The notes below the pieces were generated by a model, which made no database searches, was not told the origin of the DNA, and saw only the letters and a list, made by a program, of their open reading frames with translations. Source: an uncultured Tolumonas sp. (GTDB taxonomy: Bacteria > Pseudomonadota > Gammaproteobacteria > Enterobacterales > Aeromonadaceae). From it: a stretch of 64,000 nt of DNA. Location of the stretch: the NCBI RefSeq assembly GCF_963556105.2, contig NZ_OY829948.1, positions 186,001 to 250,000 of the forward strand, written 5' to 3'. Made by a program: the position numbers and the translations under genes. Below are positions 51,428 to 60,001 of the stretch, piece by piece; position 1 is the stretch's first letter; each line of letters opens with the position of its first letter.

Positions 51428-52162
51428 TCATTTATTTTTGTGATGGATCAAAGTGCCTTCACGTTCACCCATGATCACCCGACGCAGTGCGCCTGGTTTA
51501 TTCATGTTAAATACACGGATAGGCAGATTATGGTCGCGAGCCAGAGTAAATGCTGCCAGATCCATAATTTTCAATTCTTTATCCAGAACTTCGTTGTAAT
51601 CCAGTTCTGAATACAGTTCCGCATCTGGGAATTTAACTGGATCAGCAGAAAACACGCCGTCCACTTTAGTCGCTTTCAATACCACTTCAGCTTCAATTTC
51701 GATACCACGCAGACACGCTGCCGAATCAGTGGTAAAGAAAGGATTACCAGTACCCGCAGAGAAAATCACTACACGGCCATTACGCAGCAGGCTGATTGCT
51801 TCTGCCCAGTTGTAATCGTTACAGATACCTTGCAGATTGATTGCTGACATCAAACGGGCGTTTACATACGCACGGTGTAATGCATCACGCATGGCCAGAC
51901 CATTCATCACGGTCGCCAGCATACCCATGTGATCGCCTACTACGCGGTTCATACCAGCTTTTGCCAGACCAGCACCGCGGAACAGGTTACCACCGCCAAT
52001 GACCAGACCAACTTCAACGCCCAGTTCGATCAGTTCTTTGATCTCCTGCGCCATACGGTCTAATACAGTAGGGTCGATACCAAAACCTTCGGCGCCTTGC
52101 AGGGCTTCGCCACTTAATTTCAGCAGAACACGTTTATATGCAGTTTTCGGATGAGTGCTCAT
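51428..52162 (-). CDS. pyrH: UMP kinase
   Basis: A 244-residue hexameric amino-acid-kinase-fold enzyme that phosphorylates UMP. The motifs [36 protein letters not shown] and [16 protein letters not shown] are intact. It lies between tsf and frr, with a palindromic terminator just upstream. Confidence 0.97.
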   Translation of the reverse strand: MSTHPKTAYKRVLLKLSGEALQGAEGFGIDPTVLDRMAQEIKELIELGVEVGLVIGGGNLFRGAGLAKAGMNRVVGDHMGMLATVMNGLAMRDALHRAYVNARLMSAINLQGICNDYNWAEAISLLRNGRVVIFSAGTGNPFFTTDSAACLRGIEIEAEVVLKATKVDGVFSADPVKFPDAELYSELDYNEVLDKELKIMDLAAFTLARDHNLPIRVFNMNKPGALRRVIMGEREGTLIHHKNK

Positions 52163-52181
52163 AGGTCTATTTTCCGCTCAT

Positions 52182-52209
52182 AGAAAGACCGCGACATATG
52201 TCGCGGTCT
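52182..52209 (-). terminator. Terminator between tsf and pyrH
   Basis: A perfect 24-bp palindrome (52186-52209, arms AGACCGCGACAT and ATGTCGCGGTCT) followed on the minus strand by TTTC. It limits read-through from the ribosomal genes into pyrH. Confidence 0.8.
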
Positions 52210-52229
52210 GTATTTAGCCGATGATTCGA

Positions 52230-53108
52230 TTAGCCCTTCATGGCAGCAATTTGTGCCTGAACTTCAGCTGCGAAATCGGTTTCTTGTTTTTCGATACCTT
52301 CGCCTACTTCGAAACGGATAAAGTCCTGAACGTCAGCACCTTTCTGTTTCAGCAGGTCAGCAACCAGAATTGAAGGATCTTTAACAAATGGCTGACCAGT
52401 CAGAGAAATTTCACCAGTAAATTTCTTCATGCGGCCTTCAACCATTTTTTCTGCGATTTCTTTTGGCTTGCCAGAGTTAATCGCGATATCAACCTGAATT
52501 TCACGTTCTTTTGCAACGACTTCTGCAGAAACGTCTTCAGGTTTAACGAATTGTGGGCTGTTTGCAGCAACGTGCATAGCCAGGTCTTTCGCCAGCTCAA
52601 CATCGCCACCAACCAGTTTGGTTACTACACCGATACGTGAACCGTGGATGTAAGTACCCAGGTTGTCGCCTTCAACGATCATAACACGACGCAGGTTCAT
52701 GTTTTCGCCGATTTTAGCGATCAGGTTGTTCAGAGTTACCTGAACAGATTCACCGTTACCGAAGTCAGCATTTTTCAGTGCTTCAACATCAGCAATTTTG
52801 CCAGCCAGCGCGATGTCAGCAACTTTTTCGCCCAGAGCGCGGAAGCTTGCATCTTTAGCTACGAAGTCAGTTTCGCAGTTCAGTTCCAGCATTACTGCAG
52901 TGTTACCAGCGCTACGAGCGATGATCACACCTTCAGCTGCAATACGGCCCGCTTTTTTAGCCGCTTTTGCCTGACCTGATTTACGCATGTTTTCAATGGC
53001 TAATTCGATGTCGCCATTTGCTTCGGTCAGTGCTTTTTTACAATCCATCATGCCTGCGGCGGTACGTTCACGCAGTTCTTTTACCATTGCAGCAGTAATT
53101 TCTGCCAT
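52230..53108 (-). CDS. tsf: Elongation factor Ts
   Basis: A 292-residue guanine-nucleotide exchange factor for EF-Tu. The N-terminal UBA-like domain [27 protein letters not shown] and the core motif [12 protein letters not shown] are present. The start at 53108 (MAEI) is the family start, with GAGG nine bases before it. The frame extends five codons further to 53123. Confidence 0.97.
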   Translation of the reverse strand: MAEITAAMVKELRERTAAGMMDCKKALTEANGDIELAIENMRKSGQAKAAKKAGRIAAEGVIIARSAGNTAVMLELNCETDFVAKDASFRALGEKVADIALAGKIADVEALKNADFGNGESVQVTLNNLIAKIGENMNLRRVMIVEGDNLGTYIHGSRIGVVTKLVGGDVELAKDLAMHVAANSPQFVKPEDVSAEVVAKEREIQVDIAINSGKPKEIAEKMVEGRMKKFTGEISLTGQPFVKDPSILVADLLKQKGADVQDFIRFEVGEGIEKQETDFAAEVQAQIAAMKG

Positions 53109-53145
53109 GTCATCCATCCTCAATTAAGGTAAATGCCAGTTACAG

Positions 53146-53169
53146 TAAAAGGGGCCACAGGGGCCCCTT
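53146..53169 (-). terminator. Attenuator/terminator between rpsB and tsf
   Basis: AAGGGGCC (53149-53156) pairs with GGCCCCTT (53162-53169) around a five-base loop, followed on the minus strand by TTTTA. It probably lowers tsf transcription relative to rpsB. Confidence 0.8.
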
Positions 53170-53206
53170 CAAACCTGTACGATTTGTTGTCAGGGCCTAA
53201 CTAAAA

Positions 53207-53935
53207 TTAGTTAGTTTCAACAAAACCGTCTTGTTCAGCTTGAGCAACGATATCCAGTTCACGAGCAGTGCGAACGGAATCAGCTGCAGCACTCAGGTAC
53301 AACTGTACAGCACGGATTGCGTCGTCGTTACCTGGAATGATGTAATCTACGCCATCAGGATTAGAGTTAGTATCAACGATAGATACAACTGGGATACCCA
53401 GGTTGTTAGCTTCTTTGATTGCGATATGTTCGTGGTCAGCGTCAACTACGAACAGAACATCAGGCAGGCCGCCCATGTCTTTGATACCGCCCAGGCTCTT
53501 TTCCAGCTTTTCCATTTCGCGAGTACGCATCAGCGCTTCTTTCTTGGTCAGCTTTTCGAAAGTACCATCCAGAGATTGAGCTTCCAGATCTTTCAGACGT
53601 TTGATTGACTGACGGACAGTTTTCCAGTTAGTCAACATACCGCCTAACCAGCGATGGTTAACGAAGAACTGGTCACAGCTCAGAGCTGCTTCTTTAACTG
53701 CTTCAGTAGCGGCACGTTTAGTACCAACGAACAGGATTTTGCCTTTTTTAGAAGCAACGCTAGACAGATAGTTCAGCGCGTCATCAAACATTGGAACAGT
53801 TTTTTCCAGGTTGATGATGTGTACATTGTTGCGAGAACCGAAGATGAACGGCTTCATTTTTGGGTTCCAGAAACGAGTCTGGTGACCGAAGTGAACACCT
53901 GCCTGCAACATGTCGCGCATAGAAACTTTAGCCAT
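53207..53935 (-). CDS. rpsB: 30S ribosomal protein S2
   Basis: A 242-residue S2 protein with [27 protein letters not shown], the coiled-coil insertion, and [35 protein letters not shown]. The start at 53935 follows AGAGGA. The longer frame (53968) lies in the regulatory leader. It heads the rpsB-tsf operon. Confidence 0.98.
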   Translation of the reverse strand: MAKVSMRDMLQAGVHFGHQTRFWNPKMKPFIFGSRNNVHIINLEKTVPMFDDALNYLSSVASKKGKILFVGTKRAATEAVKEAALSCDQFFVNHRWLGGMLTNWKTVRQSIKRLKDLEAQSLDGTFEKLTKKEALMRTREMEKLEKSLGGIKDMGGLPDVLFVVDADHEHIAIKEANNLGIPVVSIVDTNSNPDGVDYIIPGNDDAIRAVQLYLSAAADSVRTARELDIVAQAEQDGFVETN

Positions 53936-53961
53936 TTTATTCCTCTTTGGGGTTGGGCCTC

Positions 53962-54017
53962 CACACATCCCTCACTCCGACCATGATTGGCACCCCGGAG
54001 CGGGTTATAGATGTGTG
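53962..54017 (-). promoter_or_regulatory. rpsB leader RNA structure (S2 autoregulation element)
   Basis: In the minus-strand leader CACACATC pairs with GATGTGTG (54017-54010 with 53969-53962), and nested inside it CGCTCCG pairs with CGGAGTG (54002-53996 with 53979-53973). Gammaproteobacterial rpsB leaders carry a conserved structure through which S2 represses rpsB-tsf. The position just ahead of the rpsB ribosome site fits. Confidence 0.7.
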
Positions 54018-54071
54018 TGTGGTATGTAATGATTAATTTATGAAATCGGAGAGACTCTCCGTTCGGCGCGC

Positions 54072-54080
54072 TTTATACCA
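54072..54080 (-). promoter_or_regulatory. rpsB promoter, extended -10
   Basis: On the minus strand TGGTATAAA is an extended -10 element, followed by a GC-rich discriminator (GCGCGCC) typical of growth-rate-controlled translation genes. The -35 is poor, as allowed by the TGn extension. The 310-bp gap between rpsB and map holds this promoter, the S2 leader and presumably a divergent map promoter that I could not assign. Confidence 0.65.
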
Positions 54081-54245
54081 TAAACCCACTAGGTGCGCCA
54101 CTTCAAATGGGTAAAACAGCACATCTTCTCTGGTTTAATACGCATTCTTACTGTTGTTGAGACTAGCACTCATTTTCTATTGTCTATAAAATCGGGGGAC
54201 TTACACCTGTCGGTCGGTTACAGGTTTTCAGTTCAGAGAATAATT

Positions 54246-55037
54246 ATGTCCATCATTATTAAGACCCCAGAAGAAATCGAAAAAATGCGCGTGGCTGGCC
54301 AGCTGGCGGCTGATGTTCTGGAAATGATTGCCCCATATATGAAAGCCGGTATCACCACCGAAGAGTTGGATCAAATTTGTCACGATTACATCGTGAATGT
54401 GCAAAAAGCCATTCCGGCACCGCTCAACTATCACGGCTTTCCAAAATCCACCTGCATCTCAATAAACCATGTCGTTTGTCACGGCATTCCATCAGCAGAT
54501 AAGAAACTGAAAGAAGGCGACATTGTGAATATGGATATCACCGTCATTAAAGATGGTTATCATGGTGACACATCACAAATGTTCATCATTGGTAAAGGCA
54601 GTATTCTGGCCGAACGCCTCTGCCGCGTGGCACAAGAGTGTCTTTATCTCGCGATAAAAATGGTCAAACCTGGTGCGCGCTTGGGTGATTTTGCCGCGGC
54701 CATTCAAAAGCATGCGGAAGGCTCTGGTTATTCGGTTGTACGAGAATATTGTGGTCATGGCATTGGTAAAGGCTTTCATGAAGAACCGCAGGTTCTGCAC
54801 TACGGTAAAGCCGGCACTGGTGCCATTATCAAAGCAGGTATGTGTTTTACCATTGAACCAATGATTAATGCTGGTAAACCGCAATGCAGCGTGTTGAAGG
54901 ATGATTGGACGGTAGTAACGAAAGATCGTAGCTTATCAGCACAATGGGAACATACTTTGCTTGTTACCGAAGATGGATGTGAAGTCCTGACTTTACGTAA
55001 GGATGAAGAGCTGGATCGCGTTATTCATAACAGTTGA
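54246..55037 (+). CDS. map: Methionine aminopeptidase, type I
   Basis: A 263-residue enzyme that removes N-terminal Met. The metal ligands lie in NMDITVIKDGYHGDTS, GHGIGKGFHEEP, FTIEPMIN and WEHTLLVTEDG. The ATG at 54246 (MSIIIKTPEEIEKMR) is the family start. The frame extends upstream without a start of the right type. Divergent from rpsB, as in E. coli, and followed directly by glnD. Confidence 0.96.
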   Translation: MSIIIKTPEEIEKMRVAGQLAADVLEMIAPYMKAGITTEELDQICHDYIVNVQKAIPAPLNYHGFPKSTCISINHVVCHGIPSADKKLKEGDIVNMDITVIKDGYHGDTSQMFIIGKGSILAERLCRVAQECLYLAIKMVKPGARLGDFAAAIQKHAEGSGYSVVREYCGHGIGKGFHEEPQVLHYGKAGTGAIIKAGMCFTIEPMINAGKPQCSVLKDDWTVVTKDRSLSAQWEHTLLVTEDGCEVLTLRKDEELDRVIHNS

Positions 55038-55087
55038 TCCAACCCCGGCTCTACAATGATGTGGAGCCTAACCCTTTGGAATTGCTT

Positions 55088-57718
55088 ATGCTTCCGGAAC
55101 AACTTAACCCGAGTGCCATACCTGACGATCAACTGACTATCCCACATTGTAAAGAGTTATTGTCTCGTCTGCAGACTTGGTTGCAAGAACAGTTTATGGC
55201 GCAGGAAGACGTCCTTGAACTGGTTGCTGCACGCTCAGAGTTTACCGATCTGCTGCTAACTCGTTTGTGGCAAAAATTTGGACTCGACAAACATGCGTCA
55301 CTGGCACTGATTGCCGTCGGCGGATATGGTCGAGCTGAATTGCATCCCTATTCCGATATAGACATTCTGGTGTTAAGCCAAAAAGCCATCACGCCAGCGC
55401 AAGGCGAAACCGTCAGCCAATTTCTCACTTTGCTGTGGGATTTGCGTCTGGATATCGGCCACGCAGTTCGCAGCCTAAAAGAGTGTACGCAACAAGGTAA
55501 AGAAGACATTACCGTTGCCACGAATCTGCTGGAAAGTCGTCTGATTTGTGGTTCGGTTGCCACCTTTAATGGCTTACAAGAGTTATTACAGCCATCCAAA
55601 TTCTGGCCAAGTGATGCCTTTTTCCGAGCCAAACGCGAAGAACAGTTGTTACGCCATCAGCAATTTCAAGATACCGCCTTTCTGCTTGAACCCGATGTAA
55701 AAAGTAACCCTGGTGGTTTACGTGATCTGCAAATCATTACTTGGATTGCTCGTCGCCAGTACGGCGCAATGTCATTGCAGGAAATGACCAGTTTCGGCTT
55801 CTTAAATCGTGCTGAATATCTGGAATTGCAAGATTGCCAAAATTTCCTATGGCGAGTGCGGTTTGCATTGCATTTAGCCATTCAAAAAAATGACAACCGT
55901 CTGTTATTCGACCGTCAACGCATGGTCGCGCAGATGCTGGGTTACCGCGGTGAAGGGAATGCGCCGGTAGAACAGATGATGAAGCGTTTCTTTCAGACCG
56001 TACGCCGGATCACTGAACTAAACGAGATGCTGCTGCAGTTATTCGACGAAGCCATTTTAGGGAACGAGTCGACTAAAACGAAGTTACTGAATGAAAACTT
56101 CATTTTGCGCGGTACACATATTGATGTGTTAGAACCGTCCATTTTTCAGGATGCGCCGCATACCATTCTCGATCTGTTCTACCAGATTGCCGAGAACCCA
56201 GATATTACCGGGATCTACTCTTCCTGCCTGCGAGCCTTACGTGACGCCCGCCGCTGTTTAGTGATTGCCTTACAAGAATTGCCAGAGTGCCGCGAACGGT
56301 TTATGGCGATCTTACGCCATCCACGTGGTATTTCGCTGCCGTTTAGTCTGATGCATGAACATGGTATTTTGGCTGCCTATCTGCCGCAATGGAGCCAGAT
56401 TGTCGGGCAAATGCAGTTTGATATGTTCCATGCCTACACAGTTGATGAACACACGCATCGTTTGCTGAAAAACATTTATCGCTTCCAGCAAGCTGAACGC
56501 GCCAAACTGCATCCGTTGTTCTTTGAAACATACAATCGACTAAACAAACCGGAATTACTGTTTATTGCGGCACTGTTCCACGATATAGCCAAAGGACGTG
56601 GTGGCGATCATTCTGATTTAGGCGCCAACGATGCAATCTATTTCTGTGAATTGCATGGTTTGGATCGTTATGAAGGGCGTCTGGTCGCCTGGCTGGTGAA
56701 AAACCACCTACTATTTTCAGTTACCGCGCAACGCCGAGATATTTATGACCCGGATGTGATCACGGAATTTGCTCGTGTTGTGCGAGATGAAGAGCACTTA
56801 GGCTATCTCTATTGCCTAACCGTGGCCGACATTTGTGCCACCAATGATTCCTTATGGAATGACTGGAAAGGCACATTGCTGAAAGAGTTATTTTTCGTCA
56901 CACAACGTGCATTACGTCAAGGGTTGGAAAACCCGCCAGATATGCGTTTGCGTATTCGCGAAAACCAACGCCAAGCCATGCTGATCCTGAAAATTCAGGG
57001 CTATGACGAACCAAAGGTCAACCAACTGTGGTCACAGTTTAAAGCCGATTACTTCCTAAGACACAGCTCGGAGCAAATTGCTTGGCATACTCGGCATATT
57101 CTCGATCATGCTGACAATGAAAAACCGTTGGTTGTCTTTGGTAACCACAAAACCCGTGGCGGTAGTGAGATTTTCCTGTATTGCCGGGATATGCCAAATC
57201 TGTTTGCTACGGTCGCCGCCATTCTCGATCACAAAAATCTCGACATTCACGATGCTCAAATCATGAGCTCGAAAGAAAACTATGTCATGGATACGTTTGT
57301 AGTGATGGAGCCAAATGGTGAACAGGTGGTGACAGATCGCGTACCGATGATTATCCAGTCACTGGAGCAGGCATTGACGCGCCCGGGATATGCCCTGCCG
57401 CCGTCACGCCCTTTGTCTCGCCGGCACCGTCAATTTAATGTGCCAACCCGGGTAACTTATCTGCCCGTTAAAGGTGACCATAAACATAGCTTGATCGAAC
57501 TGGTGGCACTGGATAGCCCCGGGGTATTAGCTCGGATCGGCTCGGTATTCCAGGCCTGCGAATTTGAAGTGCATGCGGCAAAAATCACTACTATTGGCGA
57601 ACGGGTCGAAGACTTTTTCAGTCTGTCACGCCTGGATGGTTCGCCACTGACGGATGCCGATAAGAAAACGCTGGAAGAAAAATTAGTTGAAAAACTAAAT
57701 CCCGCCGACGAAATGTGA
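55088..57718 (+). CDS. glnD: Bifunctional uridylyltransferase/uridylyl-removing enzyme
   Basis: An 876-residue nitrogen sensor that uridylylates PII proteins. The nucleotidyltransferase motif GGYGRAELHPYSDIDILV, the HD phosphohydrolase site ALFHDIAKGRGGDHSDLG and two C-terminal ACT domains (from EIFLYCRDMPNLFATV and from LIELVALDSPGVLARIG) are present. The ATG at 55088 is preferred. An in-frame TTG at 55034 overlapping the map stop would add 18 residues. Confidence 0.96.
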   Translation: MLPEQLNPSAIPDDQLTIPHCKELLSRLQTWLQEQFMAQEDVLELVAARSEFTDLLLTRLWQKFGLDKHASLALIAVGGYGRAELHPYSDIDILVLSQKAITPAQGETVSQFLTLLWDLRLDIGHAVRSLKECTQQGKEDITVATNLLESRLICGSVATFNGLQELLQPSKFWPSDAFFRAKREEQLLRHQQFQDTAFLLEPDVKSNPGGLRDLQIITWIARRQYGAMSLQEMTSFGFLNRAEYLELQDCQNFLWRVRFALHLAIQKNDNRLLFDRQRMVAQMLGYRGEGNAPVEQMMKRFFQTVRRITELNEMLLQLFDEAILGNESTKTKLLNENFILRGTHIDVLEPSIFQDAPHTILDLFYQIAENPDITGIYSSCLRALRDARRCLVIALQELPECRERFMAILRHPRGISLPFSLMHEHGILAAYLPQWSQIVGQMQFDMFHAYTVDEHTHRLLKNIYRFQQAERAKLHPLFFETYNRLNKPELLFIAALFHDIAKGRGGDHSDLGANDAIYFCELHGLDRYEGRLVAWLVKNHLLFSVTAQRRDIYDPDVITEFARVVRDEEHLGYLYCLTVADICATNDSLWNDWKGTLLKELFFVTQRALRQGLENPPDMRLRIRENQRQAMLILKIQGYDEPKVNQLWSQFKADYFLRHSSEQIAWHTRHILDHADNEKPLVVFGNHKTRGGSEIFLYCRDMPNLFATVAAILDHKNLDIHDAQIMSSKENYVMDTFVVMEPNGEQVVTDRVPMIIQSLEQALTRPGYALPPSRPLSRRHRQFNVPTRVTYLPVKGDHKHSLIELVALDSPGVLARIGSVFQACEFEVHAAKITTIGERVEDFFSLSRLDGSPLTDADKKTLEEKLVEKLNPADEM

Positions 57719-57754
57719 TAAAAAGAACCGTTTTTTTAGGGAGAGAAAAGAGAC

Positions 57755-58582
57755 ATGTCTGACTTACAACGCATCATTGACGACGCATTTGAGCGTCGCG
57801 ATACCATTACGCCAACTAGCGTCGATCCGATTGTTCGTGAAGCGGTGCTGCAAACTATCGACATGCTGGATGCAGGTCAGATCCGTGTAGCTGAAAAGCT
57901 GGCTGGGGAATGGGTAGTTCATCAATGGGTGAAAAAGGCAGTTCTACTGTACTTCCGCATCAATGATAACGCAGCACTGCAAGGTGCAGGCACTCAGTAT
58001 TACGATAAAGTGCCTTTGAAATTTGCTGACTACACCCCGGAACGCTTCAAACAAGAAGCGATCCGTGTTGTGCCACCAGCAACTGTGCGTAAAGGTTCTT
58101 TCATCGCTCGCAACGCAGTATTGCTGCCATCTTACGTCAACATCGGCGCATACGTTGGTGAAGGCACTATGGTGGATACATGGGCAACTGTCGGTTCTTG
58201 CGCGCAGATCGGTGCGAACGTGCATCTGTCTGGTGGTGTTGGTATCGGTGGTGTTCTGGAGCCGCTGCAAGCTGGCCCAACCATCATTGAAGACAACTGC
58301 TTCATCGGCGCTCGTTCTGAAGTGGTAGAAGGCGTGATCGTAGGTGAAGGCTCCGTTATTTCTATGGGCGTATTCATCGGTCAGTCTACCCGTATTTATG
58401 ACCGTGAAACTGGCGAAATCCACTACGGTAAAGTGCCTGCTGGTTCTGTGGTTGTTTCAGGTTCTCTGCCATCTAAATGTGGCAAATACAGCCTGTACGC
58501 TGCCGTGATCGTGAAAAAAGTAGATGCGAAAACCCGCTCTAAAGTAGGTATCAACGGCCTGCTGCGCAGCATCGACGATTAA
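57755..58582 (+). CDS. dapD: Tetrahydrodipicolinate N-succinyltransferase
   Basis: A 275-residue hexapeptide-repeat enzyme of the succinylase route to lysine and diaminopimelate. An N-terminal helical domain is followed by the beta-helix with [22 protein letters not shown] and [18 protein letters not shown] ribosome site precedes it. It follows glnD by 36 bp and ends at a strong terminator. Confidence 0.97.
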   Translation: MSDLQRIIDDAFERRDTITPTSVDPIVREAVLQTIDMLDAGQIRVAEKLAGEWVVHQWVKKAVLLYFRINDNAALQGAGTQYYDKVPLKFADYTPERFKQEAIRVVPPATVRKGSFIARNAVLLPSYVNIGAYVGEGTMVDTWATVGSCAQIGANVHLSGGVGIGGVLEPLQAGPTIIEDNCFIGARSEVVEGVIVGEGSVISMGVFIGQSTRIYDRETGEIHYGKVPAGSVVVSGSLPSKCGKYSLYAAVIVKKVDAKTRSKVGINGLLRSIDD

Positions 58583-58608
58583 TTTTGTCTGCTGATACAC
58601 CGAGTTAA

Positions 58609-58642
58609 TAAAATAACGTCCCGTCATGGGGCGTTATTTTTT
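58609..58642 (+). terminator. Terminator after dapD
   Basis: AATAACG (58611-58617) pairs with CGTTATT (58631-58637), extended by CCC/GGG, followed by a run of Ts. It ends the map-glnD-dapD run. Confidence 0.88.
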
Positions 58643-58762
58643 GTGTCAGTTCACAGAGTTAACCGGTGATTTGTGCCGTTCACAGCAGAAATCTGGAAAA
58701 GAGCATACATATCCCATACAGTAGTCAGTTCGGATTGCATCCTCTTTTTGCTGTAGAGAATT

Positions 58763-59776
58763 ATGTCGCTGAAAGCTATTGCTCAGGAATTAGGTATTTC
58801 AATCACCACCGTCAGTCGTGGCCTGAATGGTTACAGTGACGTGGCTGAACACACCCGACAACTGATCATGGCAGCAGCCGAAGCTCGTGGTTATCAGCCA
58901 AATGCGTCCGCTCGTCGTTTAAAAATGGGCCGAACCGACGCGGTAGGCTTAGTTTACCCAATGACAGCCTCTGCGTTATATGACCCCAGTTTACTGGAAA
59001 TTGTTGGTGCATTAACCGGCGCGTTAGCTAATTTCAATATCGACTTGCTGATGGTATCAGACACCGAACATAGCGGGCAATTTCCTTATATCCGCCTGAT
59101 GGAAAGTCGCCGTGTGGATGCCTTGATTGTGGCAGATACGCAGGAAGACGACCCGCGCATCAATTATCTCGCCGCGAAAGGCCACCCTTTTTTAGCACTC
59201 GGTCGCTGTAATCTGGCAACCCCGTATGCCTGGTTTGATTTTGATTGTGAAAATGCCAGCCGGTTAGCCGTAAAACACTTGATTGCGGCAGGACATGAGC
59301 ATATTGCTTATCTGGGTGGCAAAGATAATCTGGCGTTTATCAATCAACGTCGCCAAGGTTTTTTGCAGGAAATGCAGGAAGCTGGCTTAGCGGTCGATCA
59401 GTCATGCGTGCTATCAACGACGATGAATCGTTGCGGTGGTTACAACGCGATGCAGGCATTGATAAACAGCCCTCACCGCCCTACCGCATTGTTAGTCGAT
59501 AACAGTATGATTGGTGACGGCGCACTGACCGCCATGCAAGATGCCAGGCTTGTTCCGGGTAAAGATATCTCGGTCATTATTTATGATGGGCTGCCGCCAG
59601 ACTCCTTATTGAAATATAACGTGACCTTTGTGCAACTATCGACGACTGCGGTAATCGGCAAACAGATCTCCGATATGGTGGTTGCGTTGATTAATGGTGA
59701 ATCGCCGGAAAAACTGCAAGTGTTATGGCAAGCAAAAATTATTTTAGGTGATACCGTTTCGCCACCAATCCGCTGA
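58763..59776 (+). CDS. LacI-family transcriptional repressor (alpha-galactoside locus)
   Basis: A 337-residue regulator. The N-terminal helix-turn-helix starts at LKAIAQELGISITTVSRGLNG, followed by the hinge helix (ASARRLKMG, ~48-56) and a periplasmic-binding-protein-like sensor domain. It lies directly upstream of the alpha-galactosidase gene, with a double LacI-type operator between them, so it most likely represses that operon and responds to an alpha-galactoside such as melibiose or raffinose. The inducer is inferred from context. Confidence 0.88.
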   Translation: MSLKAIAQELGISITTVSRGLNGYSDVAEHTRQLIMAAAEARGYQPNASARRLKMGRTDAVGLVYPMTASALYDPSLLEIVGALTGALANFNIDLLMVSDTEHSGQFPYIRLMESRRVDALIVADTQEDDPRINYLAAKGHPFLALGRCNLATPYAWFDFDCENASRLAVKHLIAAGHEHIAYLGGKDNLAFINQRRQGFLQEMQEAGLAVDQSCVLSTTMNRCGGYNAMQALINSPHRPTALLVDNSMIGDGALTAMQDARLVPGKDISVIIYDGLPPDSLLKYNVTFVQLSTTAVIGKQISDMVVALINGESPEKLQVLWQAKIILGDTVSPPIR

Positions 59777-59907
59777 AATATTCCTTTTTCATTGCTCGTT
59801 AACCCACGTTCTTAGCGTTATCTATCCGCAAACCCTGCGTAACAAAACGTTACACAGATCGCATTTAATCTCTCTTTTTTACCGCCATTTTGCGTCTAAT
59901 CACAAAT

Positions 59908-59942
59908 CCAAAACGTTTCGGTATTGATCCGAAACGTTTTGG
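59908..59942 (+). promoter_or_regulatory. Twin LacI-type operators before the alpha-galactosidase
   Basis: CCAAAACGTTTCGG (59908-59921) and CCGAAACGTTTTGG (59929-59942) are each near-palindromes around AACGTT, typical of LacI-family sites. They are exact reverse complements of each other, so the whole 35 bp is also a palindrome. Their centres are 21 bp apart, two helical turns. They start about 94 bp before the galactosidase ATG. Confidence 0.85.
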
Positions 59943-60001
59943 AATATCTTTCAGCCATCAGATTTACCATTGCAACTTATTTCTGGCGGAGCATTAAATC
60001 A

